A stretch of 64,000 bases of DNA, from assembly GCF_001436375.1 (NCBI RefSeq), contig NZ_AZGA01000088.1, positions 223,464 through 287,463 on the forward strand, written 5' to 3'. A program made the translations under genes and the position numbers. Of this stretch, positions 1 through 8,780 are shown piece by piece (position 1 is the stretch's first letter; each line of letters starts with the position of its first letter). The stretch comes from Agrilactobacillus composti DSM 18527 = JCM 14202 (lineage in GTDB: Bacteria; Bacillota; Bacilli; Lactobacillales; Lactobacillaceae). The notes beneath the pieces were generated by a model. That model did not search any database and had not been told where the DNA came from. It saw only the letters and a program-made list of their open reading frames with translations.

Positions 1-332
1 AGTAAAAAAATCACCGGATAGCGCTTGGTGGGATCGTATTGTTCCGGGGTATAAACAGCGTAATGCCAGTCCCGCTTTAACGATGGTGACCAAAAAGTAT
101 GGGCGGTGATGGCACTATCTTCTTGGGCCGTTGTTTGGCCTTTAGTACTGGCCACCACTTGTTGGGCGTCGGCCCCAGCTTTTTTCATACTGCTTTTTGA
201 AGTTTTTGTGGTGCTGGCTTGTGAACTGCTTGTTGATGATGCCGTTGACTTAGGGGTGGCCGCCTGATGACTGCCACAAGCGGTTAAGCTTAGTAACGCA
301 ATGCCTAAAATTCCCAGTCTAAACTTTTGAAT
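1..332 (-). CDS. Lipoprotein esterase of the esterase D / PF00756 type (5' part, cut by window edge)
   Basis: About 110 N-terminal codons of a minus-strand gene that runs off the left edge. The product begins QKFRLGILGIALLSLTAC, a lipoprotein signal peptide with lipobox LTAC. A Ser/Thr/Lys-rich linker follows, then HTFWSPSLKRDWHYAVYTPE and YDPTKRYPVIFL, which resembles the start of esterase D/tributyrin-esterase alpha/beta-hydrolases. It is probably a membrane-anchored secreted esterase; the catalytic part lies outside the window. The start is odd: no ATG, GTG or TTG lies in frame between the ribosome-binding site (GGGAGG, about 341-347) and the signal peptide. The best-placed initiator is ATT at 332-330, 9 nt after the GGAGG. 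Confidence 0.6.
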   Translation of the reverse strand, partial: MQKFRLGILGIALLSLTACGSHQAATPKSTASSTSSSQASTTKTSKSSMKKAGADAQQVVASTKGQTTAQEDSAITAHTFWSPSLKRDWHYAVYTPEQYDPTKRYPVIFL

Positions 333-436
333 AAATATCCGCCTCCCTAGACGTTGATAAAAAATATTAAATATAAGTCTAATTTTAGCATAACTACAGC
401 CCAGGCACATTAACGAATTGTGGGTCGACAGAAAAC

Positions 437-474
437 AAATAAAGCTCAAAGGCCTTTACCTTCAAGCTTTATTT
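437..474 (-). terminator. Intrinsic terminator of the secreted-protein gene
   Basis: A 16-bp inverted repeat (arms 437-452 and 459-474, with two G-U pairs on the minus strand) is followed on the minus strand by GTTTTCT. It lies just downstream of the gene ending at 508. Confidence 0.6.
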
Positions 475-507
475 ACACAAGTTTATTCGGGATTTTTCTG
501 GTTACTT

Positions 508-1068
508 TTAGTACAAGAAGAAAACTGGATGGGTACTGCCGTCTTGATAAACTACGTACTTACCGACATTTGAAGTGATAGCCACATAAGGGCCACCCCA
601 GTAACCGCTGATAAAGGGATCCCATTGGCCACCATAGATATGTTGATAATTTTGATTTTGATAGTCACCATTTTTAGCTAATACTGAAAGGATAGCATCT
701 GCCGCCGTGTTCACTGGAATATTAGCCTGTTTGCCATAAAGCCAGTAGCCATCCCCAAGGTCATAACTTACACCACCATTACCGGAATAGTACCCTTCAA
801 CTTTCCATTGCGAACCAACTGGCAAAGTATAGCCTTGATAAGGTCGTGTATCAAAAGTTCCGCCCATAAATAGCCCTGGTTTCGTATATGTTCGCGCACT
901 CGATTCATTTCCATAAGGCCCTGTCACAGTCACCACGGTTGGATACCAGTGATAGCCATTACTGGGTTCCCATTCACTGGCTGCTTGGGCTTGACCGCTG
1001 GTAAAGGCTAAACTGCTTGCTGCCAAGGCCAATCCTAAAACACTCAACAAAAGCTTTTTCAATTTCAC
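508..1068 (-). CDS. Secreted protein of unknown function
   Basis: A 186-residue product with a classical signal peptide: KLKK, then a hydrophobic LLLSVLGLALAASSLAF core and a likely cut after AQA. The mature part is rich in Tyr, Trp and Gly (GYHWYPTVVTV, GGQWDPFISGYWGGP) and has no cysteine, as is common in exported lactobacillus proteins. No family was recognised. The start is taken as GTG at 1068, 7 nt after GGGAGG; a TTG five codons upstream sits inside the ribosome-binding site. It is monocistronic, with its own promoter and terminator, and is probably extracellular or loosely wall-associated. Confidence 0.7.
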   Translation of the reverse strand: MKLKKLLLSVLGLALAASSLAFTSGQAQAASEWEPSNGYHWYPTVVTVTGPYGNESSARTYTKPGLFMGGTFDTRPYQGYTLPVGSQWKVEGYYSGNGGVSYDLGDGYWLYGKQANIPVNTAADAILSVLAKNGDYQNQNYQHIYGGQWDPFISGYWGGPYVAITSNVGKYVVYQDGSTHPVFFLY

Positions 1069-1168
1069 ATTAATTCCTCCCAATATATCTTATCCAATCC
1101 CATGCGCTTTATCTGCTATGTAGTAAGCTACGTAATATTGTACATAAAACTGAACAATTGATATCATT

Positions 1169-1198
1169 AGTTTACCTTATCGCTTCATAAACTGTCAA
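1169..1198 (-). promoter_or_regulatory. Probable sigma-A promoter of the secreted-protein gene
   Basis: On the minus strand TTGACA (1198-1193), an 18-nt spacer and TAAACT (1174-1169). This implies a 5' leader of about 95 nt before the GTG start at 1068. Confidence 0.45.
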
Positions 1199-1213
1199 CG
1201 ATTTCAGGACATG

Positions 1214-1259
1214 AAAAAAATCACTTCAAAGATACCAGGAACTAAATTAAAGTATCTTT
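1214..1259 (-). terminator. Terminator at the end of the urease operon
   Basis: Inverted repeat AAAGATAC (1228-1235) / GTATCTTT (1252-1259), followed on the minus strand by GAAGTGATTTTTTTC. It is about 30 nt downstream of the ureD stop. Confidence 0.6.
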
Positions 1260-1288
1260 AAAATGATTAAGGTATAACTTATACTTTT

Positions 1289-2125
1289 TCAATATTTTTT
1301 AAACAGCGCGTTTTCCCGGCCCAACAACGCCTGACGAAACAGCTTTTGACAGCTATCAATCGTCGCTTGTACAGCCTCAGTACCATTCCCCAGGATTCGA
1401 ATGGCTAACCCTGGAAAATTGAGCTGAGAAATACCCGCGTATACCTCAGGATGATTGTCAGTGATGATTGTTTCGAATTTAGCCTCAACTTCGGGGTCGA
1501 TTAAAGGATGCACGATGTAAATACTCCCATAGTGAGTGTAATCTGCAAATAAACCAACCGTGTGGATCGGTTTTACTTTAGGTTCTAAAACCAAGGCATC
1601 CCAGACCTGTAATTTATCCGCAAGATAAATCCGGGTTCTTAAATTTAAATAGTCATATTGAAAGCCTTGCATATCCTGGGACCAGCCTGGGGTTAAGACC
1701 TCGGATAAAAACAGCGCACTGGTTGCTTTTAAGTGAATGATTTGATCCTGGGTATATCGGGCATCTTGAAAAGGAATGATGGGATCGGCAGTAAATTCCA
1801 GGATTCCCTGGTCTCCCACTTCAATCTGACAGTCTTGGCGAACTTGGTCTTTTGGAGTTTTATAGATTTTGGTAGCGGACTGGGCGGTCAAATATAAATC
1901 AGCCGTATCGTGGACGCGAATATCCATTTGATAACGGTCCCCGTCCAAATACCCCCCGCCAGGATTGAGCAAACAATACATTAACTGGCCAGTGTCATCC
2001 AAGTGTTGAGGGCGCATTAATTTAAAAGCACCTTGAAAATAGGCATCTTGCGGAATCGACTGTTGCCGGCGGGCAACCACATCTAAACTTAGTGTCCCCG
2101 TTATTTTACGTTGTGTCAGGTCCAT
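1289..2125 (-). CDS. ureD: Urease accessory protein UreD (UreH)
   Basis: Last gene of the urease operon, 278 residues, close to the usual UreD length. UreD is the scaffold that binds apo-urease and, with UreF and UreG, delivers nickel and CO2 to the active site. Family features seen are the N-terminal beta-rich segment (LSLDVVARRQQSIPQDAYFQGAFKLM as discontinuous similarity), LLNPGGGYLDGDRY, LTAQSATKIYK and PIIPFQDARY. The start is ATG 2125, two bases after the ureG stop; an ORF extension upstream would overlap ureG and has no better ribosome-binding site. The transcript ends at the terminator near 1214-1259. Identity rests on both sequence and operon position. Confidence 0.93.
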   Translation of the reverse strand: MDLTQRKITGTLSLDVVARRQQSIPQDAYFQGAFKLMRPQHLDDTGQLMYCLLNPGGGYLDGDRYQMDIRVHDTADLYLTAQSATKIYKTPKDQVRQDCQIEVGDQGILEFTADPIIPFQDARYTQDQIIHLKATSALFLSEVLTPGWSQDMQGFQYDYLNLRTRIYLADKLQVWDALVLEPKVKPIHTVGLFADYTHYGSIYIVHPLIDPEVEAKFETIITDNHPEVYAGISQLNFPGLAIRILGNGTEAVQATIDSCQKLFRQALLGRENALFKKY

Positions 2126-2127
2126 GG

Positions 2128-2739
2128 CTACACTTCCAAAAATGCGCTTGTCTTTAACCAATCAATAACTGTATCCAATCCCTCATCGGTCTTTAAGTTT
2201 GTAAAGGCTGTGGGTTTAACGGTGCCCCGAAATTTTTTGGTATCAGCTAACATCACATCTAGATTCGCCCCCACGTAGGGCGCTAAGTCCGTTTTATTGA
2301 TGATGAAGAAGTCACTTTTAATCATCCCCTGACCACCTTTACGGGGAATTTTTTCACCCTGGGCCACATCAATAATATAAATAGATAAGTCCACCAATTC
2401 TGGACTGAAAGTGGCTGCTAGATTATCCCCACCACTTTCCACAAAAACCAACTGTAAGTCAGGAAATTTTTCTTTAAAATCGTCGATGGCCGCGGCGTTC
2501 ATGGAAATATCTTCCCGAATAGCCGTATGGGGACAGCCCCCAGTCTCAATGCCAATAATGCGATCCTCTGGCAAAACCCCTGTGCTCTTTAAATAGCGTT
2601 CATCTTCTTTGGTATAAATATCATTGGTCACCACGGCCATACTTACTTTATCAGCCAACTTTTCAGCTAATCGTTGCAATAATAAGGTCTTACCAGAACC
2701 CACTGGGCCACCGATGCCGATTTTGATGGTATCTGTCAT
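2128..2739 (-). CDS. ureG: Urease accessory GTPase UreG
   Basis: A SIMIBI-class GTPase of 203 residues that powers nickel insertion into urease. The P-loop GPVGSGKT is at residues 11-18. The metal-binding CPH motif (in [11 protein letters not shown]) is at 69-71, and the NKTD guanine-specificity motif occurs in [14 protein letters not shown]. The length is normal and all key residues are present. AAAGGAAG lies 8 nt before ATG 2739. It sits 15 nt after ureF and directly before ureD, the usual order for Gram-positive ureABCEFGD operons. Confidence 0.96.
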   Translation of the reverse strand: MTDTIKIGIGGPVGSGKTLLLQRLAEKLADKVSMAVVTNDIYTKEDERYLKSTGVLPEDRIIGIETGGCPHTAIREDISMNAAAIDDFKEKFPDLQLVFVESGGDNLAATFSPELVDLSIYIIDVAQGEKIPRKGGQGMIKSDFFIINKTDLAPYVGANLDVMLADTKKFRGTVKPTAFTNLKTDEGLDTVIDWLKTSAFLEV

Positions 2740-2754
2740 TTCAAAAGCTTCCTT

Positions 2755-3444
2755 TCAAGACATAAAACTTCGAGAATATAAGAATTGATGCTTCATCTGA
2801 GCAATTTCTAAACCAGGTGCGGTGCGGCCAAACTCATCCACAGACAATGCCAAGGTTTGAGCCACCGCTTGCGTAATCACCGGATGTAAAGCGACAATCA
2901 ACTGCTGGCCTTTGGTCTGGCCAATAGGAATTCCCCGGACCGCATTTTGGGTCAAATTGTAGAGGGTCATGTAATAATAATTGGTCAACGTCTCTGTACA
3001 CGTTAATTGCAGCGCCCGACAAGCTAAACAAAAAACTATCGCTGAATGCGGTAAAATCACTTTTTCCTGAACTAACGTTTGATACTGCTGCAATTGGGGA
3101 TCAACCAGCAGCTGGTTGATCAACTTGCTGAATTGCTTGCCCATTTGAATATTGCCGTAACGCATCTCTTTAGGTAGCATCTGGGCATATAGAGCCGCCG
3201 ACCAAGTCTGAATAACTTGCGCCAACGCCGGCGCTGGTGCTTGATGGACCTCACGGATCACCAAGCCTTCGCAATAGGTCAGCTGTTCAGTTAAATAATC
3301 CGCCAACCAGTTTTGAAAACTTGCCGGATCAGTCACAGCCCCACTAAAGGTTAGGTACTCAAAGCCAAAGGATTGGCTAAAAGCCCCCGTAGGAAACTGG
3401 GTATCCACCAATTGATGCAACATCAAATCCGCTCTAGGCGTCAT
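2755..3444 (-). CDS. ureF: Urease accessory protein UreF
   Basis: About 229 residues. UreF acts with UreD as the GTPase-gating part of the urease maturation complex. The diagnostic N-terminal stretch LVDTQFPTGAFSQSFGFEYL is present, and the rest is helical with the conserved ending LEIAQMKHQFLYSRSFMS. The start is ambiguous. ATG 3444 overlaps the His-rich 3' end of ureE by 11 nt; ATG 3423 (MLHQLVDTQ), behind AGCGGA, is also possible. Overlap with ureE suggests translational coupling. Confidence 0.92.
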   Translation of the reverse strand: MTPRADLMLHQLVDTQFPTGAFSQSFGFEYLTFSGAVTDPASFQNWLADYLTEQLTYCEGLVIREVHQAPAPALAQVIQTWSAALYAQMLPKEMRYGNIQMGKQFSKLINQLLVDPQLQQYQTLVQEKVILPHSAIVFCLACRALQLTCTETLTNYYYMTLYNLTQNAVRGIPIGQTKGQQLIVALHPVITQAVAQTLALSVDEFGRTAPGLEIAQMKHQFLYSRSFMS

Positions 3445-3886
3445 GATGATGCCCCACATGCAAAAATGGCTGTGGCAGTTTAAGCGCCTTATGTTCAAAG
3501 TTAATTTGTTGGTCTTGCAACAATTTTTCCACTAAATAGTCATACTGCACGATCATGGTATCGCCACTAAATTGCGCGGGTAAATGGCGATTGCCTAAAG
3601 CATGGGCAATTTTACCCATGGCTTGAATTGAACCGGGTTTAATAATCAACACATCTTCTGGTAACACGTCCACCACAATGGCCTTATCGGCATCTTGATA
3701 CAACACATCCCCCACGTGGAGATGTTGCCCATCGGGTAAATGCACGGCGACGGCTTGGGCGCCTTCACTAGTTAAATGATGCAAGCGTTTGGCAAGGTCT
3801 TCATTAGCCACAAAGACCTTGTCAACTTGTAGCCCCGCTGGAATCTGATCCAAATCCACATGTTCAATGATTTTTTCAACTAACAT
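3434..3886 (-). CDS. ureE: Urease nickel metallochaperone UreE
   Basis: A 150-residue UreE that carries nickel to UreG and the urease apoprotein. It has the N-terminal peptide-binding domain and a C-terminal metal domain (HALGNRHLPAQF, MIVQYDYLVEKLL). It ends in a short His-rich tail, HVGHHHDA, which gives extra nickel-binding capacity but is much shorter than the Klebsiella tail. GGAGG lies directly upstream of ATG 3886. It is in the middle of the urease operon, between ureC and ureF. Confidence 0.95.
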   Translation of the reverse strand: MLVEKIIEHVDLDQIPAGLQVDKVFVANEDLAKRLHHLTSEGAQAVAVHLPDGQHLHVGDVLYQDADKAIVVDVLPEDVLIIKPGSIQAMGKIAHALGNRHLPAQFSGDTMIVQYDYLVEKLLQDQQINFEHKALKLPQPFLHVGHHHDA

Positions 3887-3898
3887 AAAAATTGCCTC

Positions 3899-5614
3899 CT
3901 AAAATAAGAAATAACGCTGGGCTAAGGGTAATTCGGCTGCCGGTGGGCAGGTCACAATTTGGCCGTCGACGGTCACTTCATAAGTCTGGGGATCCACAGT
4001 GATTTTTGGTGTTTTATTATTAAATTTCATATCCTTTTTAGTCAACGTGCGAATATCCTTCACTGGCAATAGGGTCTTTTGCAAACCATATTTGGTTTTG
4101 ATATCCGCGTCTAAACTCGCTTGGGATACAAAGGAATAACTGGTTTGTGTTAAAGCTACCCCATAACTGCCAAACATTTTCCGATAACGGACGGGCTCTG
4201 GCAGCGGGATCGACGCATTGGCATCCCCCATCAAACTCAAATTGATCAAGCCACCTTTAATCACTTTATCCGGCTTGACTCCAAAAAATTGGGGTTCCCA
4301 CAAGACTAAATCGGCAATTTTGCCCACTTCGATTGATCCCACATAGGCACTGATGCCATGAGTAATCGCCGGGTTGATTGTGTATTTAGAGATATAGCGT
4401 TTGACCCTAAAATTATCATTATGGTTTGGCGCATCCTCAGCTAAAGGCCCCAATTGGTGTCTTAATTTACTGGCAGTCTGCCAAGTTCTCAAAATGACTT
4501 CCCCAACCCGACCCATGGCTTGGGAATCTGAACTCATCATGCTGATGACACCCATGTCTTGCAGCACATCTTCAGCGGCAATGGTCTCTTCGCGAATTCG
4601 AGAGTCGGCAAAAGCCACATCTTCAGGCACATCCGGATTTAAGTGATGGGTAGCCATGAGCATGTCTAAATGTTCATCGATGGTATCACTGGTATAAGGC
4701 ATCGTGGGACTGGTAGAAGACGGTAAAATATTCATTTCCCCCGCCACTTTAATGATATCTGGGGCATGGCCGCCACCGGCGCCTTCTGTATGGTAGGTGT
4801 GGATGACGCGGCCATTGATGGCGGCAATGGTATTTTCTACAAAGCCGCCTTCGTTTAAAGTATCGGTATGTAAGGCTACTTGCACATCATATTTGTCGGC
4901 CACTTTTAACGCATTATCGATGGCTGCAGCCGTGGCGCCCCAATCTTCGTGAACTTTCAGACCGATAGCTCCGGCTTTGATTTGCTCGGCCATGGTGTCC
5001 AAATCAGCCCCTTGGCCTTTGCCTAAGTAACCAATATTCATGGGCAGGCCTTCAGCGGCTTGCAACATCTTGGCAATATTCCAAGCCCCCGGTGTATCAG
5101 TGGTGGCATTGGTCCCTTCTGCAGGGCCCGTACCACCGCCCAGCATCGTAGTAATCCCACTTTCAGCCGCTGCGGTAACTTGCGTTGGACTGATGAAATG
5201 AATATGGCTGTCGATGCCCCCAGCAGTGACGATTTTACCCTCGGCTGAAATCACTTCCGTTGAAATACCAATGGGAAAAGTGACCCCAGCCATCACCAAA
5301 TCATTGCCAGCTTTGCCAATGGCAAAAATTTTGCCATCGCGGATGCCAATGTCTGCCTTATAAATACCGGTGTAATCAATTATTAATGCGTTGGTTAATA
5401 CCAGATCTGGCACACCTTGATCCCGAGTCAACAAAGGATTCATCCCCATGCCTTCCCGGATGACTTTACCACCACCAAAAACAGCCTCATCCCCGTAACT
5501 GGTATAATCTTTTTCCACTTCAATAATTAAATCTGTATCTGCCAGTCGGACCCGATCCCCTGTGGTGGGGCCATAGAGACTAGCATATTTGGCGTGGGAA
5601 ATTTTTAAACTCAT
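3899..5614 (-). CDS. ureC: Urease alpha (catalytic) subunit UreC
   Basis: Catalytic subunit of nickel urease (urea to ammonia plus carbamate), 571 residues, full length. Numbering from ATG 5614 matches the Sporosarcina enzyme. His137 and His139 are in HIHFISP, the carbamylated Lys220 and His222 in GLKVHEDWG, His249 in HTDTLNE, His275 in HTEGAGGGH, His323 in THHL, and Arg339 is present; the metal-ligand Asp is in SSDSQAMG. The position of the flap cysteine Cys322 is Thr: the segment reads MLMATHHL, where most ureases have MVCHHL. AGGAAG lies 8-9 nt before ATG 5614; the GTG three codons upstream is inside the ribosome-binding region. It probably forms an (ABC)3 enzyme in the cytoplasm. Confidence 0.97.
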   Translation of the reverse strand: MSLKISHAKYASLYGPTTGDRVRLADTDLIIEVEKDYTSYGDEAVFGGGKVIREGMGMNPLLTRDQGVPDLVLTNALIIDYTGIYKADIGIRDGKIFAIGKAGNDLVMAGVTFPIGISTEVISAEGKIVTAGGIDSHIHFISPTQVTAAAESGITTMLGGGTGPAEGTNATTDTPGAWNIAKMLQAAEGLPMNIGYLGKGQGADLDTMAEQIKAGAIGLKVHEDWGATAAAIDNALKVADKYDVQVALHTDTLNEGGFVENTIAAINGRVIHTYHTEGAGGGHAPDIIKVAGEMNILPSSTSPTMPYTSDTIDEHLDMLMATHHLNPDVPEDVAFADSRIREETIAAEDVLQDMGVISMMSSDSQAMGRVGEVILRTWQTASKLRHQLGPLAEDAPNHNDNFRVKRYISKYTINPAITHGISAYVGSIEVGKIADLVLWEPQFFGVKPDKVIKGGLINLSLMGDANASIPLPEPVRYRKMFGSYGVALTQTSYSFVSQASLDADIKTKYGLQKTLLPVKDIRTLTKKDMKFNNKTPKITVDPQTYEVTVDGQIVTCPPAAELPLAQRYFLF

Positions 5615-5626
5615 TTTTTTCACTTC

Positions 5627-5935
5627 CTAATCCAATTTGCCGTTGGTTTTGTTATTCATACCATAAACTGCCCGCTTACCCGCATAGGCGACTAGCGTCA
5701 CGGTCTTTTCATCTTGAGGTTCAAACCGCACGGCCATCCCAGCAGGCACATCTAAATGAAAGCCCCGGGCCAATTCACGATCAAATTGCAAAGCCTCATT
5801 AACTTCATAAAAATGATAGTGGGAACCCACTTGTACCGGGCGATCGCCCGTATTCGTAACTTTGAGGGTCCGGGTTTGCCGCCCGGTGTTTAATTCGATT
5901 TCGCCATCTTGGGGTAAAATTGTACCAATTTTCAA
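5627..5935 (-). CDS. ureB: Urease beta subunit UreB
   Basis: A 102-residue structural subunit of the urease heterotrimer. Conserved segments are [17 protein letters not shown], the following [19 protein letters not shown], and [14 protein letters not shown]. It starts with TTG at 5935, 10 nt after AAGGAG; no ATG fits the frame. The ATGACATAA just upstream is out of frame. The spacing to ureC is 12 nt. It stays a separate gene from ureA, unlike in Helicobacter. Confidence 0.95.
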   Translation of the reverse strand: MKIGTILPQDGEIELNTGRQTRTLKVTNTGDRPVQVGSHYHFYEVNEALQFDRELARGFHLDVPAGMAVRFEPQDEKTVTLVAYAGKRAVYGMNNKTNGKLD

Positions 5936-5949
5936 TTTATGTCATCTCC

Positions 5950-6258
5950 TTAACGAATGGGATCATGGACAGTAACTAGCTTGGTGCCGTCTTTAAATGT
6001 ACCTTCCACTTGAATCACCGGAATCATGTCCGCAATACCTGGCATCACATCCGCTTGCGTCAACACAGTGGCGCCAAATTGCATCACTTCAGCAACACTA
6101 GCACCGTCGCGAATTTTCTCTAAGACTTCATACGTGATATAGGCTATGGCTTCGGGATGATTTAGCTTCAACCCCCGGTCCTTGCGCCGATGGGCCAAAT
6201 CACTGGCCACGACGATACTGAGCTTTTCAATTTCTTTAGTTGTTAAATTTAATGGCAT
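5950..6258 (-). CDS. ureA: Urease gamma subunit UreA
   Basis: First gene of the urease operon, 102 residues from ATG 6258 (GGAGG, 6-nt spacing). Typical UreA features are [35 protein letters not shown] in near-identical form (here [15 protein letters not shown]), [19 protein letters not shown] and [20 protein letters not shown]. Transcription starts in the divergent region shared with urtA, where a GlnR-type box lies 50 nt upstream of the start. Confidence 0.96.
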   Translation of the reverse strand: MPLNLTTKEIEKLSIVVASDLAHRRKDRGLKLNHPEAIAYITYEVLEKIRDGASVAEVMQFGATVLTQADVMPGIADMIPVIQVEGTFKDGTKLVTVHDPIR

Positions 6259-6307
6259 ATGCAACCTCCGTTAGCGATTATTCTAATCAAAAATTAATGA
6301 CGTGATT

Positions 6308-6324
6308 TGTTATATAATATAACA
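6308..6324. promoter_or_regulatory. GlnR/TnrA-type box on the ureA side
   Basis: Perfect 17-bp palindrome TGTTATATAATATAACA, an exact match to the GlnR/TnrA consensus TGTNA-N7-TNACA. It lies 50 nt upstream of ureA ATG, where a promoter would be expected. Nitrogen-limitation control is inferred. Confidence 0.75.
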
Positions 6325-6522
6325 CTAATTTAAAATTCAGCAAGTTATTTTTAGGATAATCATTTACCGCTTTCAAAATAAATTGCGGTTGCATAACCAT
6401 AATCTAACATTTTCACGTTATATATCCTGATTTAATCGTGTAATATTGAATTATTTTCACTTATGTGCCAAAATAATTTCAGGTTTTCATTTTCAAAAAA
6501 GCTGGTTAATATCTTCAATTTG

Positions 6523-6539
6523 TGTTATAAAATATAACA
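6523..6539. promoter_or_regulatory. GlnR/TnrA-type box on the urtA side
   Basis: Second perfect match, TGTTATAAAATATAACA, 45 nt before the urtA start and just upstream of a TATAAA (6548-6553) that could be the -10. Together with the box at 6308 it brackets the divergent promoter region. The 200 nt between the boxes are AT-rich, with no open reading frame or clear structure. Confidence 0.75.
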
Positions 6540-6584
6540 TAAAAGATTATAAAATAATTAGTTTAATTATTTGGAGATGAGAAA

Positions 6585-7835
6585 TTGAAAAAGCACTGGC
6601 ATCGATCCTGGTTTTTGCTTTGTTTATCCATCGCTTTTATCAGCCTCTTATCTGGCTGCAGTAGTGCCGTGGCTGGCTTAGCCCGGCCTTCAAAAACTAC
6701 CACCACTTCCGATAAGGTTATCAAAGTCGGTATTTTGCATTCTTTAAGCGGCACCATGGCCAATAGTGAAATTCCTGTAGAACAAGCTGAATTGCTGGCC
6801 ATCAAACAAATCAATGCCAACGGTGGCGTCTTAGGTAAGCAAGTGGTCCCGGTCATTGAAGATGGTGCGTCTGATAACGCGACTTTTGCTGAGAAAGCCG
6901 ACCAACTGTTAAATCAATATCACGTGGCTACTGTTTTTGGCTGTTGGACTTCTGCCAGCCGCAAAGCCGTTTTACCCATTTTTGAACATAACAATGGCTT
7001 GCTGTGGTATCCCGTGCAATATGAAGGCATGGAATCTTCCCCTAACATCATGTATATGGGGGCAGCTCCCAATCAGCAAATTGTCCCAGCGGTTAATTTC
7101 ATGACCCAGCACTTTGGCAAAAAGGTGTTCTTAGTAGGTTCAGACTACGTTTTCCCAAGAACAGCGAACGCCATTATTGACCAACAAGCCAAACAGTTAC
7201 ATATGACTGTCGTGGGTGAAAAATATGTCCCCATGGGCAGCACCGACTTCTCCACAATCATTACCCAAATTAAAAAAGCCAATCCTGATTATATTGTGAA
7301 TACTTTAAATGGCGGCTCTAATGATGCCTTTTTCAAACAACTCCATGAAGCAGGCATCGCTGCGAACACCACCCCCACCATTTCCGCATCGGTGGCTGAA
7401 CAAGAAGTTAAAGGTATTGGGAATACGTATATGGCTGGTCAATATACCTCTTGGAACTACTACCAATCCCAAAATAATCCTGAAAATAAAGCCTTCATTA
7501 AAGCTTTTCGAGCTGCCAACGGCGCCAATAGCGTCACAGATGACCCTATCGAAGCTGGCTACAATGCAGTCCACCTGTGGGCTAAAGCCGTCAAAAAAGC
7601 TGGGACTACAAAAGTGGCCGCAGTTCGACAGGCAGCTAAAGGTTTAAGCTATGCGGCCCCAGAGGGTAAAGTCACCATCGATGGCGACAATCAGCACCTC
7701 TATAAGACCGTTCGAATTGGCAAAGTTGCTAGTAATGGGGTCATCAATACGGTCTGGCAATCGCCACAGCCCGTTAAACCCGATCCTTATTTGAAGGGTT
7801 ATGCCTGGGCTGGCATGTTGAATCAAGGCCAATAG
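6585..7835 (+). CDS. urtA: Urea ABC transporter substrate-binding lipoprotein UrtA
   Basis: A 416-residue periplasmic-binding-type lipoprotein. The signal peptide ends in lipobox LLSGC (Cys25), and the mature part begins with the KVIKVGILHSLSGTMANSE block typical of the UrtA/AmiC branch. Further family segments are VFGCWTSASRKAVLPIFE, NNGLLWYPVQYEGMESSPN and SVAEQEVKGIG. It captures urea (or short amides) outside the membrane for UrtBCDE. Initiation is at TTG 6585 behind GGAG. First gene of the urt operon and divergent from urease, so uptake and hydrolysis are co-regulated (inference). Confidence 0.93.
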   Translation: MKKHWHRSWFLLCLSIAFISLLSGCSSAVAGLARPSKTTTTSDKVIKVGILHSLSGTMANSEIPVEQAELLAIKQINANGGVLGKQVVPVIEDGASDNATFAEKADQLLNQYHVATVFGCWTSASRKAVLPIFEHNNGLLWYPVQYEGMESSPNIMYMGAAPNQQIVPAVNFMTQHFGKKVFLVGSDYVFPRTANAIIDQQAKQLHMTVVGEKYVPMGSTDFSTIITQIKKANPDYIVNTLNGGSNDAFFKQLHEAGIAANTTPTISASVAEQEVKGIGNTYMAGQYTSWNYYQSQNNPENKAFIKAFRAANGANSVTDDPIEAGYNAVHLWAKAVKKAGTTKVAAVRQAAKGLSYAAPEGKVTIDGDNQHLYKTVRIGKVASNGVINTVWQSPQPVKPDPYLKGYAWAGMLNQGQ

Positions 7836-7846
7836 GAGGGACGTTT

Positions 7847-8752
7847 ATGAGTACAGTCATCATGCAATTGTTTAACGGTATCAGCGTGGGTTCGATATTA
7901 CTGTTAGCCGCGGTTGGTTTAACCATCACCTTTGGACTGATGGGCATCATCAATATGGCCCATGGGGAGTTCATTATGATTGGGGCCTACACGACTTATG
8001 TGGTTCAACTCATTTTCCAAAAGTATTTTCCTGGCGGCTTCAGCGCTTATGTATTGGTAGCTTTGGTTTTATCGTTTCTGATCACCGCCTTATTAGGCTA
8101 TCTTTTAGAAAAAATTATCATCCGCTACCTTTATGATCGCCCGGAAGACAGCCTATTGGTCACCTGGGGCTTGAGTTTGATTTTGCAACAACTGGCTCGG
8201 AATATTTTTGGAGCGCCCGATGTCTCCGTAACCTCTCCTAAATTTTTACAGGGAAACGTGGCCATCGGCGCCAATATCGACCTACCCATCAATCGCTTGG
8301 CAATTTTAGCCATAGCTATTTTGGCTTTAGGCGGTGTGGCATATCTGTTGTTCAGGACCAAATTCGGTCGAAACATCAATGCCACCATGCAAAATCGCCA
8401 AATGGCTGCAGCATTAGGCATTAATACCAAACGTATCGATTCTTTAACTTTCGCCCTCGGTACAGGCTTGGCTGGCTTGGCGGGTTGTGCTGTGACTTGG
8501 ATCGGCTCCATTGGCCCCAGTATTGGCCAAGACTATATCATCAATGCTTTTATCACGGTGGTCGTCGGTGGTGCGGGCACCTTGTTAGGCACGATCTTTG
8601 GTTCCACCTTCATGGGGGTGGGCAATACAACGTTAGAATACTTGACCAACCCTTCCATTGGCCAAGCCTTGGTACTGATCCTCGTCATCATTATTTTGCA
8701 ATTCAAACCCAAGGGCGTTTTCAGTTTGAATTCACGTAAGATCGATGATTAA
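7847..8752 (+). CDS. urtB: Urea ABC transporter permease UrtB
   Basis: A 301-residue LivH-type permease with about eight membrane segments. Conserved features are GLTITFGLMGIINMAHGEFIMIGAY near the N terminus (read here as separate blocks) and the GIGP-like IGSIGPSIGQDYIINAFITV region toward the C terminus. It forms the channel with UrtC. GGAGGG lies before ATG 7847, 11 nt after urtA. Called urtB rather than livH because of the urea-type binding protein and the urease context. Confidence 0.92.
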   Translation: MSTVIMQLFNGISVGSILLLAAVGLTITFGLMGIINMAHGEFIMIGAYTTYVVQLIFQKYFPGGFSAYVLVALVLSFLITALLGYLLEKIIIRYLYDRPEDSLLVTWGLSLILQQLARNIFGAPDVSVTSPKFLQGNVAIGANIDLPINRLAILAIAILALGGVAYLLFRTKFGRNINATMQNRQMAAALGINTKRIDSLTFALGTGLAGLAGCAVTWIGSIGPSIGQDYIINAFITVVVGGAGTLLGTIFGSTFMGVGNTTLEYLTNPSIGQALVLILVIIILQFKPKGVFSLNSRKIDD

Positions 8753-8780
8753 TCACCAACTATCGAAAGGAAGGACCGCC

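Noticed and set aside
2411-2596. Open frames antisense to urease, urt and xdh genes
   Set aside because: They have no ribosome-binding sites, show no recognisable protein features and follow the codon pattern of the real gene on the opposite strand.
5936-5950. ATG start for ureB at ATGACATAA
   Set aside because: It is out of frame and ends in a stop after two codons. TTG 5935 is the only start that gives full-length UreB.
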